38,604 nt of DNA from an uncultured Planctomycetaceae bacterium (lineage in GTDB: Bacteria; Planctomycetota; Planctomycetia; Planctomycetales; Planctomycetaceae): positions 1 to 38,604 of the forward strand of contig CALFSX010000134.1 of the NCBI GenBank assembly GCA_937916515.1. Reading direction: 5' to 3'. The number at the start of each line of letters is the position of its first letter. Position 1 is the first letter of the stretch. Below, piece by piece: positions 1 through 7,831 of this stretch. A program made the translations under genes and the position numbers. The notes under the pieces were generated by a model. That model had not been told where the DNA came from. It did not search any database and saw only the letters and a list, made by a program, of their open reading frames with translations.

Positions 1-365
1 GCCACACTACCTAATTTACCCACCTGGCGCCAGTCTCCCGTGAAATGCGCTCTAATACGTTTTCAACGAGTGAATCAACGCCCTGCTATGCGAGACGTTC
101 CGGCGATCCTCAAAGGTTCAACGCCGGAGACGGGCATGGCTAGATTACAGCATGGCCGGTCTTGTTTGTTCCTGAAGACTGTAGCTGTTCACCTTAAGAC
201 ATAATCGTCTTTCCTTCTCCGACAGAACCTGCTTTCGCACGTTCGCACAGCGGGAGAAAAATTGCTTTAAGCCTGTAGCTCGGAAGTGAGCAGGTGGAAC
301 TCGACGCTGCAACTCGATAACCAAGCGATAAAGCTTCTGCAACTGTCAGTTGGGGCAGGAACTTT
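1..365. other. Left-edge region without a supported gene
   Basis: Nothing convincing is seen here. A minus-strand frame of 65 codons (145-342) lies just downstream of the HAD gene, but its product matches no family I recognise and is rich in Arg, Leu and Cys in a way typical of chance frames. No clear terminator follows the HAD stop codon. Confidence 0.4.
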
Positions 366-998
366 TCAGAGACTGTCCCGAAGAATTTGAAGCAGTTGCT
401 CCGGGTGAGACACTAAGTGAGTGGGATGGTGGCTGGACAGAGCTTCGGCTGAATTCAGCCCCCAAGATACGGCTGCCACATCCATTCCCGCTGCCTGGGA
501 CGCTTCAATGTCGCGAATCTCATCACCGATATACAATACTTCGCTGGCATGAACCGAGAACTGCTTTGCAGCAGACTTCAGCCGTCGCTCTTTTCCAAAG
601 ATACGCGACGTTCCGCTCACATACGTGAAGTACGTCTCCGCATTATTCGACTTCAGGCATTGCTGAATAATCTCCGTCGCGTTCGAAGATACAACGCCCT
701 GACGAATTCCCATTAAAGAAATCTGCGGTAGCGCATCGCCAATTCCTTCGTTCAACGAAATGTCAGCTGCCAGTTTGCCCAATTCCTTTAGAAATGCGGC
801 AAAAGCAAATGGTACGCGATATATCGGCACGTCGTGCGACTTCAGAAACTCCCGCATGTTCATCTCACGCACGGCATGCGGATCAGTGATGGGCTTAAAC
901 TGCTTTTCTTTAGCCATCCTGTTATAGAGATTCAACGCGAGTGTCAGCGTGTCGGCCAGCGTGCCGTCGAAATCCCAAAGTAACAATTTGTACTTCAT
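366..998 (-). CDS. HAD-family hydrolase (phosphoglycolate phosphatase-like)
   Basis: About 210 residues. The start is placed at the ATG at 998 because the HAD motif I (DFDGTLADT, nucleophile Asp9 and acid/base Asp11) must lie close to the N-terminus; a longer frame would add 18 unlikely residues. Motif II is the Ser of VVSSNAT, and motif III/IV is the Lys of GKERRLK followed by YIGDEIRDIEA. The alpha-helical cap between motifs I and II matches subfamily I enzymes such as Gph and pyrophosphatase PpaX. Such enzymes hydrolyse phosphate monoesters in the cytoplasm; the substrate cannot be read from the sequence. It lies about 245 bp downstream of the LuxR-type gene on the same strand and may have its own promoter. 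Confidence 0.85.
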   Translation of the reverse strand: MKYKLLLWDFDGTLADTLTLALNLYNRMAKEKQFKPITDPHAVREMNMREFLKSHDVPIYRVPFAFAAFLKELGKLAADISLNEGIGDALPQISLMGIRQGVVSSNATEIIQQCLKSNNAETYFTYVSGTSRIFGKERRLKSAAKQFSVHASEVLYIGDEIRDIEASQAAGMDVAAVSWGLNSAEALSSHHPTHLVSHPEQLLQILRDSL

Positions 999-1141
999 CA
1001 ACCTACATCTGAAACTGGGCGGCGAGGTTCCTGAGCGGATCCCGCCCATCATTTAGAAAATTGTAACGCCCCGGTAACCTTGAGCCACCACTTTTCCGGA
1101 CCACAATCACAGCATCCGTTAATGAAAGGGGGGCTACAATT

Positions 1142-1164
1142 GCGATAGCTTTGTGCGCTATCGC
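1142..1164 (-). terminator. Hairpin downstream of the LuxR-type gene (possible terminator)
   Basis: Perfect 8-bp arms GCGATAGC (1142-1149) and GCTATCGC (1157-1164) with a 7-nt loop, about 80 bp beyond the LuxR-type stop codon. No T-run follows on either strand, so a factor-independent terminator is doubtful; it could be an RNA 3' end stabiliser or a regulatory site before the HAD gene. Confidence 0.3.
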
Positions 1165-1244
1165 TTCCGCTGTGGCCCGAATAACGACAGAAAACTGCGG
1201 AGGGCTGCAGGACGCCGGCAAGGAAGTTCTCACCCAATGCGGAG

Positions 1245-2270
1245 TTACGATTCAGCATCCTGATCGTCGGTGACCAGATCAGAAAACAACTTCGCTTCTG
1301 TAACTCTACGCACAAGTGTGACCGCGTTACGAATCCCGAGCTTCTGCATGATGTTAGACCTGTGCTTCTCTACGGTCTTTTCACTGATTCTTGATCTCAA
1401 CCCAATGGCTTTGTTTGTAAACCCCTCGTAGACAAGATCCAGAATCTGCGTTTCTCGCTCAGTAAGCTTCGAAAGTTGCTGTTGGGCAACTTCTGTTCGC
1501 CTTCGCAATTCTGGAGGAATTGGGGCAAAGCCATCGTGTTCGAAAATGAGCATTCTGCCAATTGGACGTGCTGTGGCATCGGTTACTGTTTGGCATTTCA
1601 CAGCCACGCCAAGGCCACTTAAGTCAGGCATTACAGGATGTTCGATTAGACCGTTTTCTGCCGTTCTTGTTAATGCTCCGATCCAGTCTGGCGAACATCC
1701 ATGTTTTCGGAAGGCCTCTTGGACCACGCTGCAGTTGAGGTCTATGGGGACATCAATATCAAAGGGAAGACTCCAGAGCCGACGGAACGCCCATGAACAG
1801 TGGCTTATCTTTTCTTCACCAATTGACATAAAGCACCACGTATTGCTGCCGAGACCGCAAACGGCCTGCAATACAGCCTCAGAGTAATCTTTGGCGTGCC
1901 TGGAGTGCATGTTGATCCACAAGAAGTGTCGAACAATCGATGTGACTTGAATGGGCGAAACCTGGCCACCCACCGGAAAATCGAAATACACGTCTGGAAC
2001 CGGACCTGAAAATTCGTGATTTCCTCGACTCGCGCCACATCCGCACCTTCCAGCAGTCGAAAATGCCGTATAGCTGTCGGCAGACAATGCTAAGGTTAGC
2101 CGTGCTTTGCAATGTCTCCTTTCCGCACGAATGGGCCAGAAACATAACACGCGAATACTTGTCATCCGATTGGAGCAGACATGGAACATGTCATTGTTCG
2201 CGGTGCCCGCTTGTCCGCAGATATTTGTGCAATATCGGGGGCTTGAAAGCAGACAGAGCAAGCCGCCCAT
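1245..2270 (-). CDS. LuxR-family transcriptional regulator with unassigned N-terminal part
   Basis: The last ~70 residues form a GerE/LuxR helix-turn-helix: LSKLTERETQILDLV, a Gly-Phe-Thr-Asn-Lys turn, then ISEKTVEKHRSNIMQKLGIRN, as in FixJ/NarL DNA-binding domains. The central part (about 120-260) looks like a sensory domain but matches neither a receiver (no phosphoacceptor Asp pattern) nor an autoinducer-binding domain that I can recognise. The start is uncertain: ATGs exist at 2270, 2189, 2165 and 1910, and the first ~90 residues are Cys/Arg-rich and read poorly as protein, so the true start may be internal. It is transcribed after ribF with a 50-bp gap. The target genes are unknown. Confidence 0.7.
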   Translation of the reverse strand: MGGLLCLLSSPRYCTNICGQAGTANNDMFHVCSNRMTSIRVLCFWPIRAERRHCKARLTLALSADSYTAFSTAGRCGCGASRGNHEFSGPVPDVYFDFPVGGQVSPIQVTSIVRHFLWINMHSRHAKDYSEAVLQAVCGLGSNTWCFMSIGEEKISHCSWAFRRLWSLPFDIDVPIDLNCSVVQEAFRKHGCSPDWIGALTRTAENGLIEHPVMPDLSGLGVAVKCQTVTDATARPIGRMLIFEHDGFAPIPPELRRRTEVAQQQLSKLTERETQILDLVYEGFTNKAIGLRSRISEKTVEKHRSNIMQKLGIRNAVTLVRRVTEAKLFSDLVTDDQDAES

Positions 2271-2322
2271 TTAATCGAGGAAACAAAATTCGGGAAGCAA
2301 GTCGCGTCGCAGGAAACCAAAA

Positions 2323-3249
2323 TCAGATTTCAGAAGCAGCAAAAATTTGTCGGCACCGCAAAACATCGTGATTAATCTGGGTCACGAGGGCTTCTTGCGA
2401 ATCAAAAGAATGCAGCTCGCGAAGTTCACTCAACAGGTCAACAGCCATAGCCTGACCGTAGATATCACCAGCAAAATCAATCACGTGACATTCAAGCTTT
2501 CGAGTGCTGTCATTGAACGTCGGGTTCGGCCCGATGTTCACAGCACAAGCATACGGCTTTCCGTTCAGTACACAACGACCTGCGTAAACGCCATCAGCAG
2601 GCAGTAATTCCGCAATGCTTTCAAGGTTCGCCGTCGGTATCCCCAATGTTGTTCCGCGCCCAGCCCCATGAGACACCTGACCGGTGATGGTATAGCTATG
2701 CCCCAGAAGATTGACTGCGTCAATAAGCCGGCCGCCTGAAATCAGGCTTCGAATACGAGTTGATGAGATCATCTCAGCATCGTGACGCACGGCAGAAATC
2801 ACCTGCAGGCGAAGTCCGTTTTGTTCGCACAATTGCTTCAGGACCGTGGTGTCACCCAATCGGTCTTTGCCGAAACGAAAATCCGGTCCCTCAACTACTC
2901 CCGTCGCTTCCAGTTGCTGAATAACGACTTGTTTGAAAAACGTTTGAGGATCCATTCCAAGCAAATCGTTATCGACGTGCAATACGACCACTTCGTCAGC
3001 GCCAAAACGTTTCAGCAGTTCCGTTCGAGTCTTCAAAGAGGACAATCGAGGCAATTCGATTTGCGGACGCAGTATGTTGACCGGATGAGGATCGAAGGTA
3101 ACAACAACGACGGGACTGGAAGCATCCAACGCACAGCCACGAACGGCCGTCAACATCGCCTGATGCCCGCGATGGACTCCGTCAAAGTTGCCAATGGTGA
3201 CAATGCCGCCCTTTGCAGAGGGCGGCACATTCAGGCCGGACCATGTCAT
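2323..3249 (-). CDS. ribF: Bifunctional riboflavin kinase / FAD synthetase RibF
   Basis: This enzyme phosphorylates riboflavin to FMN and adenylates FMN to FAD in the cytoplasm. The N-terminal FAD synthetase domain shows the nucleotidyltransferase motif GNFDGVHRGHQ (residues 20-30) and SSTRIRSLI (about 162-170). The C-terminal riboflavin kinase domain shows GRGTTLGIPTAN (PTAN about 205-208), where the Thr binds Mg/ATP. Length (308 residues) is normal for the family. The ATG at 3249 is preferred over the in-frame TTG at 3267 because a GAAGAG-like ribosome-binding site precedes it. It lies about 80 bp downstream of the DUF2780-like gene on the same strand. Confidence 0.95.
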   Translation of the reverse strand: MTWSGLNVPPSAKGGIVTIGNFDGVHRGHQAMLTAVRGCALDASSPVVVVTFDPHPVNILRPQIELPRLSSLKTRTELLKRFGADEVVVLHVDNDLLGMDPQTFFKQVVIQQLEATGVVEGPDFRFGKDRLGDTTVLKQLCEQNGLRLQVISAVRHDAEMISSTRIRSLISGGRLIDAVNLLGHSYTITGQVSHGAGRGTTLGIPTANLESIAELLPADGVYAGRCVLNGKPYACAVNIGPNPTFNDSTRKLECHVIDFAGDIYGQAMAVDLLSELRELHSFDSQEALVTQINHDVLRCRQIFAASEI

Positions 3250-3330
3250 GTTGCTCTTCGCATGCAAATCAGGGATTGCCGCTACTTCGCAAAGTCAGGC
3301 CGCCATTGATGACAGCCAGTCCCTGCGATC

Positions 3331-3753
3331 TCAATCTTTACCACCCAACAATTCAGGCAGCTGCGCTGCCTGATTGGCAAACATGTCGTCTCCGAGCTTT
3401 TCTTTCAGAAACGTAATCAATGCGGAAAGAAATCCACCGGCCTTGTCCAGGCCAATACCTGAATCGCCCAACGCCTTGGCAATACCAGCAGCTCCGCTGT
3501 CTCCGCCACCAAGCAGACTGCCCGCCATGGATGTCAAGGACCCCATCAATCCACCGCCGCCGTCAGGCTTTCCAGTACCTGCTTCCGCCTGGCTAACGAG
3601 TGCTTCTGCACCGGGAAGCTTTGAAAGCAGACTGCCGAATGAGGATTCGTCAAGCTGCTCCTTGACCATTTTAAGGATGCTTCCCGTTGCCGACTTGCCG
3701 GCATCTTCCCCAATACCAAGTTGGTTGGTAAGCATTGAAATGAACTCATCCAT
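3331..3753 (-). CDS. DUF2780-like small Gly-rich protein
   Basis: 140 residues. It starts with an amphipathic segment (MDEFISMLTNQLGI), has a Gly/Ser-rich middle (GGGGLMGSLTSMAGSLLGGG) and ends in a hydrophobic helix followed by LPELLGGKD. This pattern resembles the VcgC/VcgE group (DUF2780) and related DUF937-type proteins, whose function is unknown. There is no signal peptide or clear transmembrane segment. It sits between the clpP terminator and ribF and probably starts its own transcription unit. The family assignment comes from composition and pattern only. Confidence 0.65.
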   Translation of the reverse strand: MDEFISMLTNQLGIGEDAGKSATGSILKMVKEQLDESSFGSLLSKLPGAEALVSQAEAGTGKPDGGGGLMGSLTSMAGSLLGGGDSGAAGIAKALGDSGIGLDKAGGFLSALITFLKEKLGDDMFANQAAQLPELLGGKD

Positions 3754-3933
3754 TGACCAGAATCCCCATTGGTACGAACTGTAAAACGAGAAAAGAAACG
3801 CGGATGATAGGTGGCCACTGCTAAGCGAACAACTTCTACACCGGAATTCAATCGACTTAAAACTTCGAATCTCGCTTCAATCGTTCCGCACACGTCGGCC
3901 AGACGACATAGTGCCTGATGATGGGCGACATAC

Positions 3934-3970
3934 AAAAAGAAAACCCGAGCCGTATTGACGACTCGGGTTT
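3934..3970 (-). terminator. Intrinsic terminator after the clpP operon
   Basis: Perfect 9-bp arms AAACCCGAG (3941-3949) and CTCGGGTTT (3962-3970) with a 12-nt loop. On the minus strand the hairpin runs into a T-rich tract (TTTTCTTTTT). It lies about 30 bp after the last clpP stop codon and closes the tig-clpP-clpP unit. Confidence 0.85.
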
Positions 3971-4001
3971 CAGCAGTTGCGTATATCAGCGACCGTCCAT
4001 C

Positions 4002-4589
4002 CTATTCAATCTTTTCAAGGACGGTATCAATCAGATTGTAGGTCTGAGCTTCTTCTGCAGTCATGAAGTTATCACGATCGGTATCCTGCTCAATCTTTTC
4101 AAGAGTCTGCCCGGTGTGCTTCAGCAGAATCTCGTTCATTCGATGCTTAATTCGAAGAACTTCTTTGTAGTGAATTTCCAGTTCCGTTGCCGTCCCTTCA
4201 TAACCCGCCAATGGTTGGTGAATCATGATGCGAGCGTTTGGCAAGGCATGTCGTTTGCCGGCAGCTCCAGCAGTCAGCAGTACGGCCCCCATACTTGCAG
4301 CCTGCCCAATGCAATATGTCGCCACGTCACAGCTGATGTACTGCATCGTGTCGTAGATGGCCATGCCAGCAGTGATGGAACCGCCTGGTGAGTTGATATA
4401 AAAGTGGATATCAGCTTTGGGATCATCAAACTGCAGGAATAGAAGCTGGGCGACAATGCTGTTGGAAACGTCATCGTTGACGCCACTTCCCAGAAACACG
4501 ATGCGGTCTCTAAGCAGGCGACTGTAAATGTCCATGGCGCGTTCATCGCGGCCATTTTTTTCCACAACGTAAGGAACCAAGTTGGTCAT
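4002..4589 (-). CDS. clpP: ATP-dependent Clp protease proteolytic subunit (second copy)
   Basis: 195 residues, the standard mature ClpP length. The catalytic triad is visible: Ser99 in GQAASMGA, His124 in IMIHQP and Asp173 in DTDRDNF. NSPGGS (about 66-71) supplies the oxyanion region. It forms the double-heptamer peptidase chamber fed by ClpX or ClpA/C. It lies 55 bp downstream of another clpP, so both are probably on one transcript from tig. Its active-site residues match canonical ClpP more closely than those of its neighbour. No clpX is present in the window, although in many bacteria it follows clpP. Confidence 0.95.
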   Translation of the reverse strand: MTNLVPYVVEKNGRDERAMDIYSRLLRDRIVFLGSGVNDDVSNSIVAQLLFLQFDDPKADIHFYINSPGGSITAGMAIYDTMQYISCDVATYCIGQAASMGAVLLTAGAAGKRHALPNARIMIHQPLAGYEGTATELEIHYKEVLRIKHRMNEILLKHTGQTLEKIEQDTDRDNFMTAEEAQTYNLIDTVLEKIE

Positions 4590-4644
4590 GTTGGAATCCG
4601 TCCGACTAAAGGTGTTGACTTACAAAGAACAAAGTGCGAAAGAA

Positions 4645-5271
4645 CTACTTCTTTTCCTTCGCGGACTTGTCAAGAATTTCGTCAACCAGACCGTATTCTT
4701 TAGACTGCAGAGCTGTCATATAGAAGTCCCGCTGAGTGTCAGCAGCAATCTTCTCTACAGACTGACCGGTGTGCCCCGCCAACATCTCGTTAAGTAGTTC
4801 GCGAGTCTCAATGATGTCTTTTGCCTGGATTTCAATATCCGACACTTGGCCACCAACCTGCCCATGAGGCTGGTGAATCATCATTTTGGAGTGCTTTAGA
4901 GCAAAGCGTTTCCCGGCAGTTCCGCCAGCAACAAGAATTGCTCCGCCACTCGCCGCAAGGCCGACACAATATGTCGCGACATCACATTCAATAAATTGCA
5001 TGATGTCGTAGATCGCCAATGTCGCAGTGACAGAACCACCTGGCGAATTGACGTAAAGATGGATGTCCTGATGTCGATTTTCCGACTGCAGAAACAGCAT
5101 CTTCATCACGATCAGGTTGGCGCTACCGTCGTGGATCGGGCCATCAAGAAAGATGATGCGGTTGTCCAGCAGAAGATCACCGACAGTCATCTGTCGCTGT
5201 GCCGCATAGTCACGAGCCGCCATTGGCGTGTACCCGGAACGAAAATCCGTCATTCGCTCAGTCCTGTTCAT
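4645..5271 (-). CDS. clpP: ATP-dependent Clp protease proteolytic subunit (first copy)
   Basis: 208 residues, with a slightly longer N-terminus than its neighbour and a Lys-rich C-terminus. The triad is intact: Ser108 in GLAASGGA, His133 in MMIHQP and Asp182 in DTQRDFY. It differs from canonical ClpP by Gly instead of Met after the nucleophile Ser, and by Gln instead of Glu/Asp in the DTxRD segment. The two tandem ClpPs are clearly diverged paralogues, not a recent duplication. It follows tig by about 58 bp. By comparison with other bacteria that have two ClpPs, a mixed-ring protease is possible, but that is inference. Confidence 0.95.
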   Translation of the reverse strand: MNRTERMTDFRSGYTPMAARDYAAQRQMTVGDLLLDNRIIFLDGPIHDGSANLIVMKMLFLQSENRHQDIHLYVNSPGGSVTATLAIYDIMQFIECDVATYCVGLAASGGAILVAGGTAGKRFALKHSKMMIHQPHGQVGGQVSDIEIQAKDIIETRELLNEMLAGHTGQSVEKIAADTQRDFYMTALQSKEYGLVDEILDKSAKEKK

Positions 5272-5330
5272 CCGTGTAATTGAATTCAGCGGCGGTGGAA
5301 CAAGTGATCCACCATCGCTGTCATGACGTT

Positions 5331-6803
5331 CTATTCTTCTGCTTCGTCGTCAATCAAACTTGATGACATGTTTCCGCAGATTGCAAACGAGGCCGCTGTC
5401 ACAGTGTTCTCAGCAGCTGGCTCTCGCTCTGTGTCATTGAATGTTGCGTGTTCAAGAATAAAGTCAACTGCTTTTCTTTCACGCAATTGAGCTTCCATGT
5501 TCTCAATCATGCCTGACTTAACCATTCTAGCACGCAGGCGTCGCAATGGCTCGCCAGTCTGGAATGACATCATCAGTAATTCAGTGTCAATATCCTGAGG
5601 CTCACACTCGATCTCTTCTTTCGAAGCGATACGATCCAGAACAAAGTGTTCCTTTAGAGCTTTGCGAGTGTTCTCAATCGCATTCTGGCGAATCTCGTTT
5701 TCACGAGCAGCAATCTGCTCGCGAGTGAACCCAGCCTGAGACATTTCAAGCATCTCGCGTCGCAAAGCATTCTCAGTCTGCTGCTTCACAAGAGATTCCG
5801 GCAGATCCCAATCGGCAGACTCAGTGATCTTTTCAAGAACCTGATCGCGAGTCGACTGACGCTGCTGAAACTCAATCTGACGTTCCAATGCAGACTTTAT
5901 CTGTCCGTCCAGATCTTCTTCTGACTCACAATTGAACTGCTCAAGAAATTCTTTGTCGAGCTCCGGACGAGCGTGCTCGCGAACTTCCTTGACTGTTAAA
6001 GTAATCTCAACTTCTTCGCCACGCATCTCAACAACAGACGCCTGCACAGAAACTGAGACCGTAGCTGTCTTTGTGTCACCGACCGTCACACCCAGCATCA
6101 ACTGATCGAAACCTTCCAGCACAGCGTCCTGAAAGCGAAGAGTGGGGCGAAGTCGCAGAGAAACACCCTCATTCTCACGAATCTCTTTGCCTTTGTGCGT
6201 GAACAGCACGTCAACAAGCACAGAATCACCGACCGCGGCAGCGCGATCCACCTTTTTCTGCTCAGAGTAAGACTCAAGGAACTGGTCTTTGAATGCTTTC
6301 AACTCAGCATCAGAAAGCTCACCAACCGGGCGATTAATTGTAAACTTGGTGTAGTCCGGCACTTCGAATTCGGGGCGAACTTCAACATCGAACTCGTACG
6401 AGCAATCGCCGGATTCCGGAATGTCCAGACTATCAACGTCGATATTGGGCTGATTGATCGGATCGATGTCGTTTTCTTCCGACATCTGCTCAAGGCTCTG
6501 CAGCAAAACCTTTTGCTTAACCTGATCTGCAAGCTCGTTCTTGAACCGCTTCTTCAGCAAACTGCGAGGCACTTTGCCGATGCGAAACCCTGGAACTTCT
6601 GCTCCACCCGCAAAATCGTCGAGCGAAGCGTCGCGGATCAGAGCGATGTCCGCTTCCGGAACTGTCACGGAAACGTGCTTCCGGCAAGGGCCGATTGACT
6701 TAACTTCGACGGTCAAATTCAGACGCTGCTGTTCTTCAGCCGGCAAATTATCAACGGCTGTTGCGTCTCCTGAGGTGACGTTATCTTCGCCATCAGAACT
6801 CAT
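5331..6803 (-). CDS. tig: Trigger factor (ribosome-associated chaperone / prolyl isomerase)
   Basis: 490 residues, longer than the ~430 usual in proteobacteria. The ribosome-docking signature GFRIGKVP (72-79) is present in the N-terminal domain. An FKBP-like domain follows (about 185-275, starting GDSVLVDVLF), then a long helical C-terminal substrate-cradling domain. The extra length is an acidic N-terminal extension of about 25 residues and an unusual C-terminal tail rich in Ala, Thr, Ser and Glu. It binds nascent chains at the ribosome exit. The order tig-clpP is widely conserved and supports the call. The ATG at 6803 is the only sensible start. Confidence 0.93.
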   Translation of the reverse strand: MSSDGEDNVTSGDATAVDNLPAEEQQRLNLTVEVKSIGPCRKHVSVTVPEADIALIRDASLDDFAGGAEVPGFRIGKVPRSLLKKRFKNELADQVKQKVLLQSLEQMSEENDIDPINQPNIDVDSLDIPESGDCSYEFDVEVRPEFEVPDYTKFTINRPVGELSDAELKAFKDQFLESYSEQKKVDRAAAVGDSVLVDVLFTHKGKEIRENEGVSLRLRPTLRFQDAVLEGFDQLMLGVTVGDTKTATVSVSVQASVVEMRGEEVEITLTVKEVREHARPELDKEFLEQFNCESEEDLDGQIKSALERQIEFQQRQSTRDQVLEKITESADWDLPESLVKQQTENALRREMLEMSQAGFTREQIAARENEIRQNAIENTRKALKEHFVLDRIASKEEIECEPQDIDTELLMMSFQTGEPLRRLRARMVKSGMIENMEAQLRERKAVDFILEHATFNDTEREPAAENTVTAASFAICGNMSSSLIDDEAEE

Positions 6804-6875
6804 TTATCTAGCCTTTTTTCGATTCTGGTCGCTTGCCTACAAACATCTTGAGGCAAAGTCGGGCCATAAAAAAAG

Positions 6876-6947
<72 letters not shown>

Positions 6948-6956
6948 ATAAGGACA

Positions 6957-6972
6957 CGTCTTGAACAAGACG
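6957..6972. promoter_or_regulatory. 16-bp palindrome upstream of tRNA-Gly/tig
   Basis: CGTCTTG-AA-CAAGACG has perfect 7-bp arms around a 2-bp centre. It begins 9 bp upstream of the tRNA 5' end. The spacing fits an operator or an RNA-processing hairpin in the 5' precursor. No regulator can be assigned; it is not a CIRCE element. Confidence 0.35.
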
Positions 6973-7239
6973 CGAATCAAGTTGTTGGTAACCGGCCGAG
7001 TCACCTCGGAGATCGGGATTATGTCCGATTCCTTAGACTCGTCAACCGAATCGATGCCAATTCACATCGGAATACCAGCACTCGTTCTTTGACATTTCTG
7101 CCAAATTGCCCGCAAGAATCATCTTCCAGCCTATATTCTACGGCAATTTGCGAAGTTTTGAGCTTCATTTCGCCTGATGTTTGTACCACCTGAATCGATT
7201 GCAAACAACATTGCGTGGCGGCATCATTTGAGAATCAGA

Positions 7240-7557
7240 CTCTCATTTGCGATAAGTGATTGCAATCAAATAACTTAGATAACCTGATGCAGCGTCGCTC
7301 GGCAACAAATTGATGCTCAACCTACGCACGCCCACATTTCCGGAACGGGGTAGCCGGCTGCACTAAAACTCCGCAACCCGTTTATCTGAAACAACTTACA
7401 ACAACACCAAACACATTACCAACCATTGGCACACTGGCTGCTATACAGTAAATCAATACCCCGCCTGACGCACCAACAGTCGCTCCCACAGCGACGCCCC
7501 CATGACCCCAAAGCGTCGGGCACCCCCAAGAAGCCGGGCAACTCGCCCGGTTTTTTT
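7240..7557 (+). ncRNA. Candidate small RNA or terminated leader (5' end unknown)
   Basis: The only support is indirect. A strong intrinsic terminator on the plus strand (7534-7557) has no plus-strand protein gene upstream of it in this window, while all genes to its left run the other way. The transcript ending there must therefore be non-coding, or an attenuated leader of the glycosyltransferase/asnB genes that begin about 275 bp further on. The stretch contains possible stems (GTCGCT/AGCGAC near 7480) and an A/C-rich single-stranded part. It does not show signatures of 6S, SRP, RNase P or tmRNA that I can recognise. The 5' boundary is only a guess. Confidence 0.3.
7534..7557 (+). terminator. 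Strong intrinsic terminator on the plus strand
   Basis: GC-only arms CCGGGC (7534-7539) and GCCCGG (7545-7550) enclose the 5-nt loop AACTC and are followed directly by seven T (7551-7557). The minus strand has no T-run after the hairpin, so the direction is plus. No plus-strand gene lies upstream in the window. Confidence 0.88.
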
Positions 7558-7831
7558 AAGCGCAGTGTAAACTGCTGCTGCCTGGATAGCGGCGTTCACT
7601 ACTCACCAGCATCGGCATCCCGTCAAATTGCCCGATGCCCGAACGCTGTCAGCACCGCGCCAACTTGCTAATTCCATCGCAATTCAGAAATCTCCTGAAT
7701 TCAGGCGACGGACAACTCAACAACGGCGTAAGTCACTACACTTAGCCTCACTGTTATCTGAACGCGCTGCACAGGAAGTGCGGTTTCAATGCGTTTAGAC
7801 CGTCAACTGAACCAGCATTGCGAGCGATCTC

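Larger units (their letters stand above)
6948..7831. other. Gene-free region between tRNA-Gly and the glycosyltransferase
   Basis: About 880 bp with no convincing protein gene. Frames of 61 codons (7019-7204, minus) and 81 codons (7426-7671, plus) have no recognisable content, and the second runs through the terminator hairpin. The region holds the palindrome near the tRNA, an A/C-rich unstructured stretch near 7380-7440 and the strong plus-strand terminator at 7534-7557. The pair of arms AACGGG (about 7344) and CCCGTT (about 7377) could form a stem around a purine-rich loop. Confidence 0.5.

Noticed and set aside
145-342. 65-codon minus-strand frame downstream of the HAD gene
   Set aside because: No recognisable product; composition is like a chance frame.
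2782-3309. 175-codon plus-strand frame antisense to ribF
   Set aside because: The RibF motifs on the other strand are clear; this frame is a shadow of it.
3374-3784. 136-codon plus-strand frame antisense to the DUF2780-like gene
   Set aside because: Pro/Ser-rich product, complementary to the Gly-rich coding strand; no start signal.
6195-6698. 167-codon plus-strand frame antisense to tig
   Set aside because: It lies wholly inside tig, whose motifs are intact, and its product has no recognisable pattern.
7019-7204. 61-codon minus-strand frame upstream of tRNA-Gly
   Set aside because: No recognisable product and no clear ribosome-binding site; kept only as a remote possibility.
7240-7557. 6S, SRP, RNase P or tmRNA gene before the orphan terminator
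   Set aside because: None of the conserved core sequences of these RNAs is seen; left as an unnamed candidate RNA.
7426-7671. 81-codon plus-strand frame in the gene-free region
   Set aside because: It runs straight through the strong terminator hairpin and has no family resemblance.
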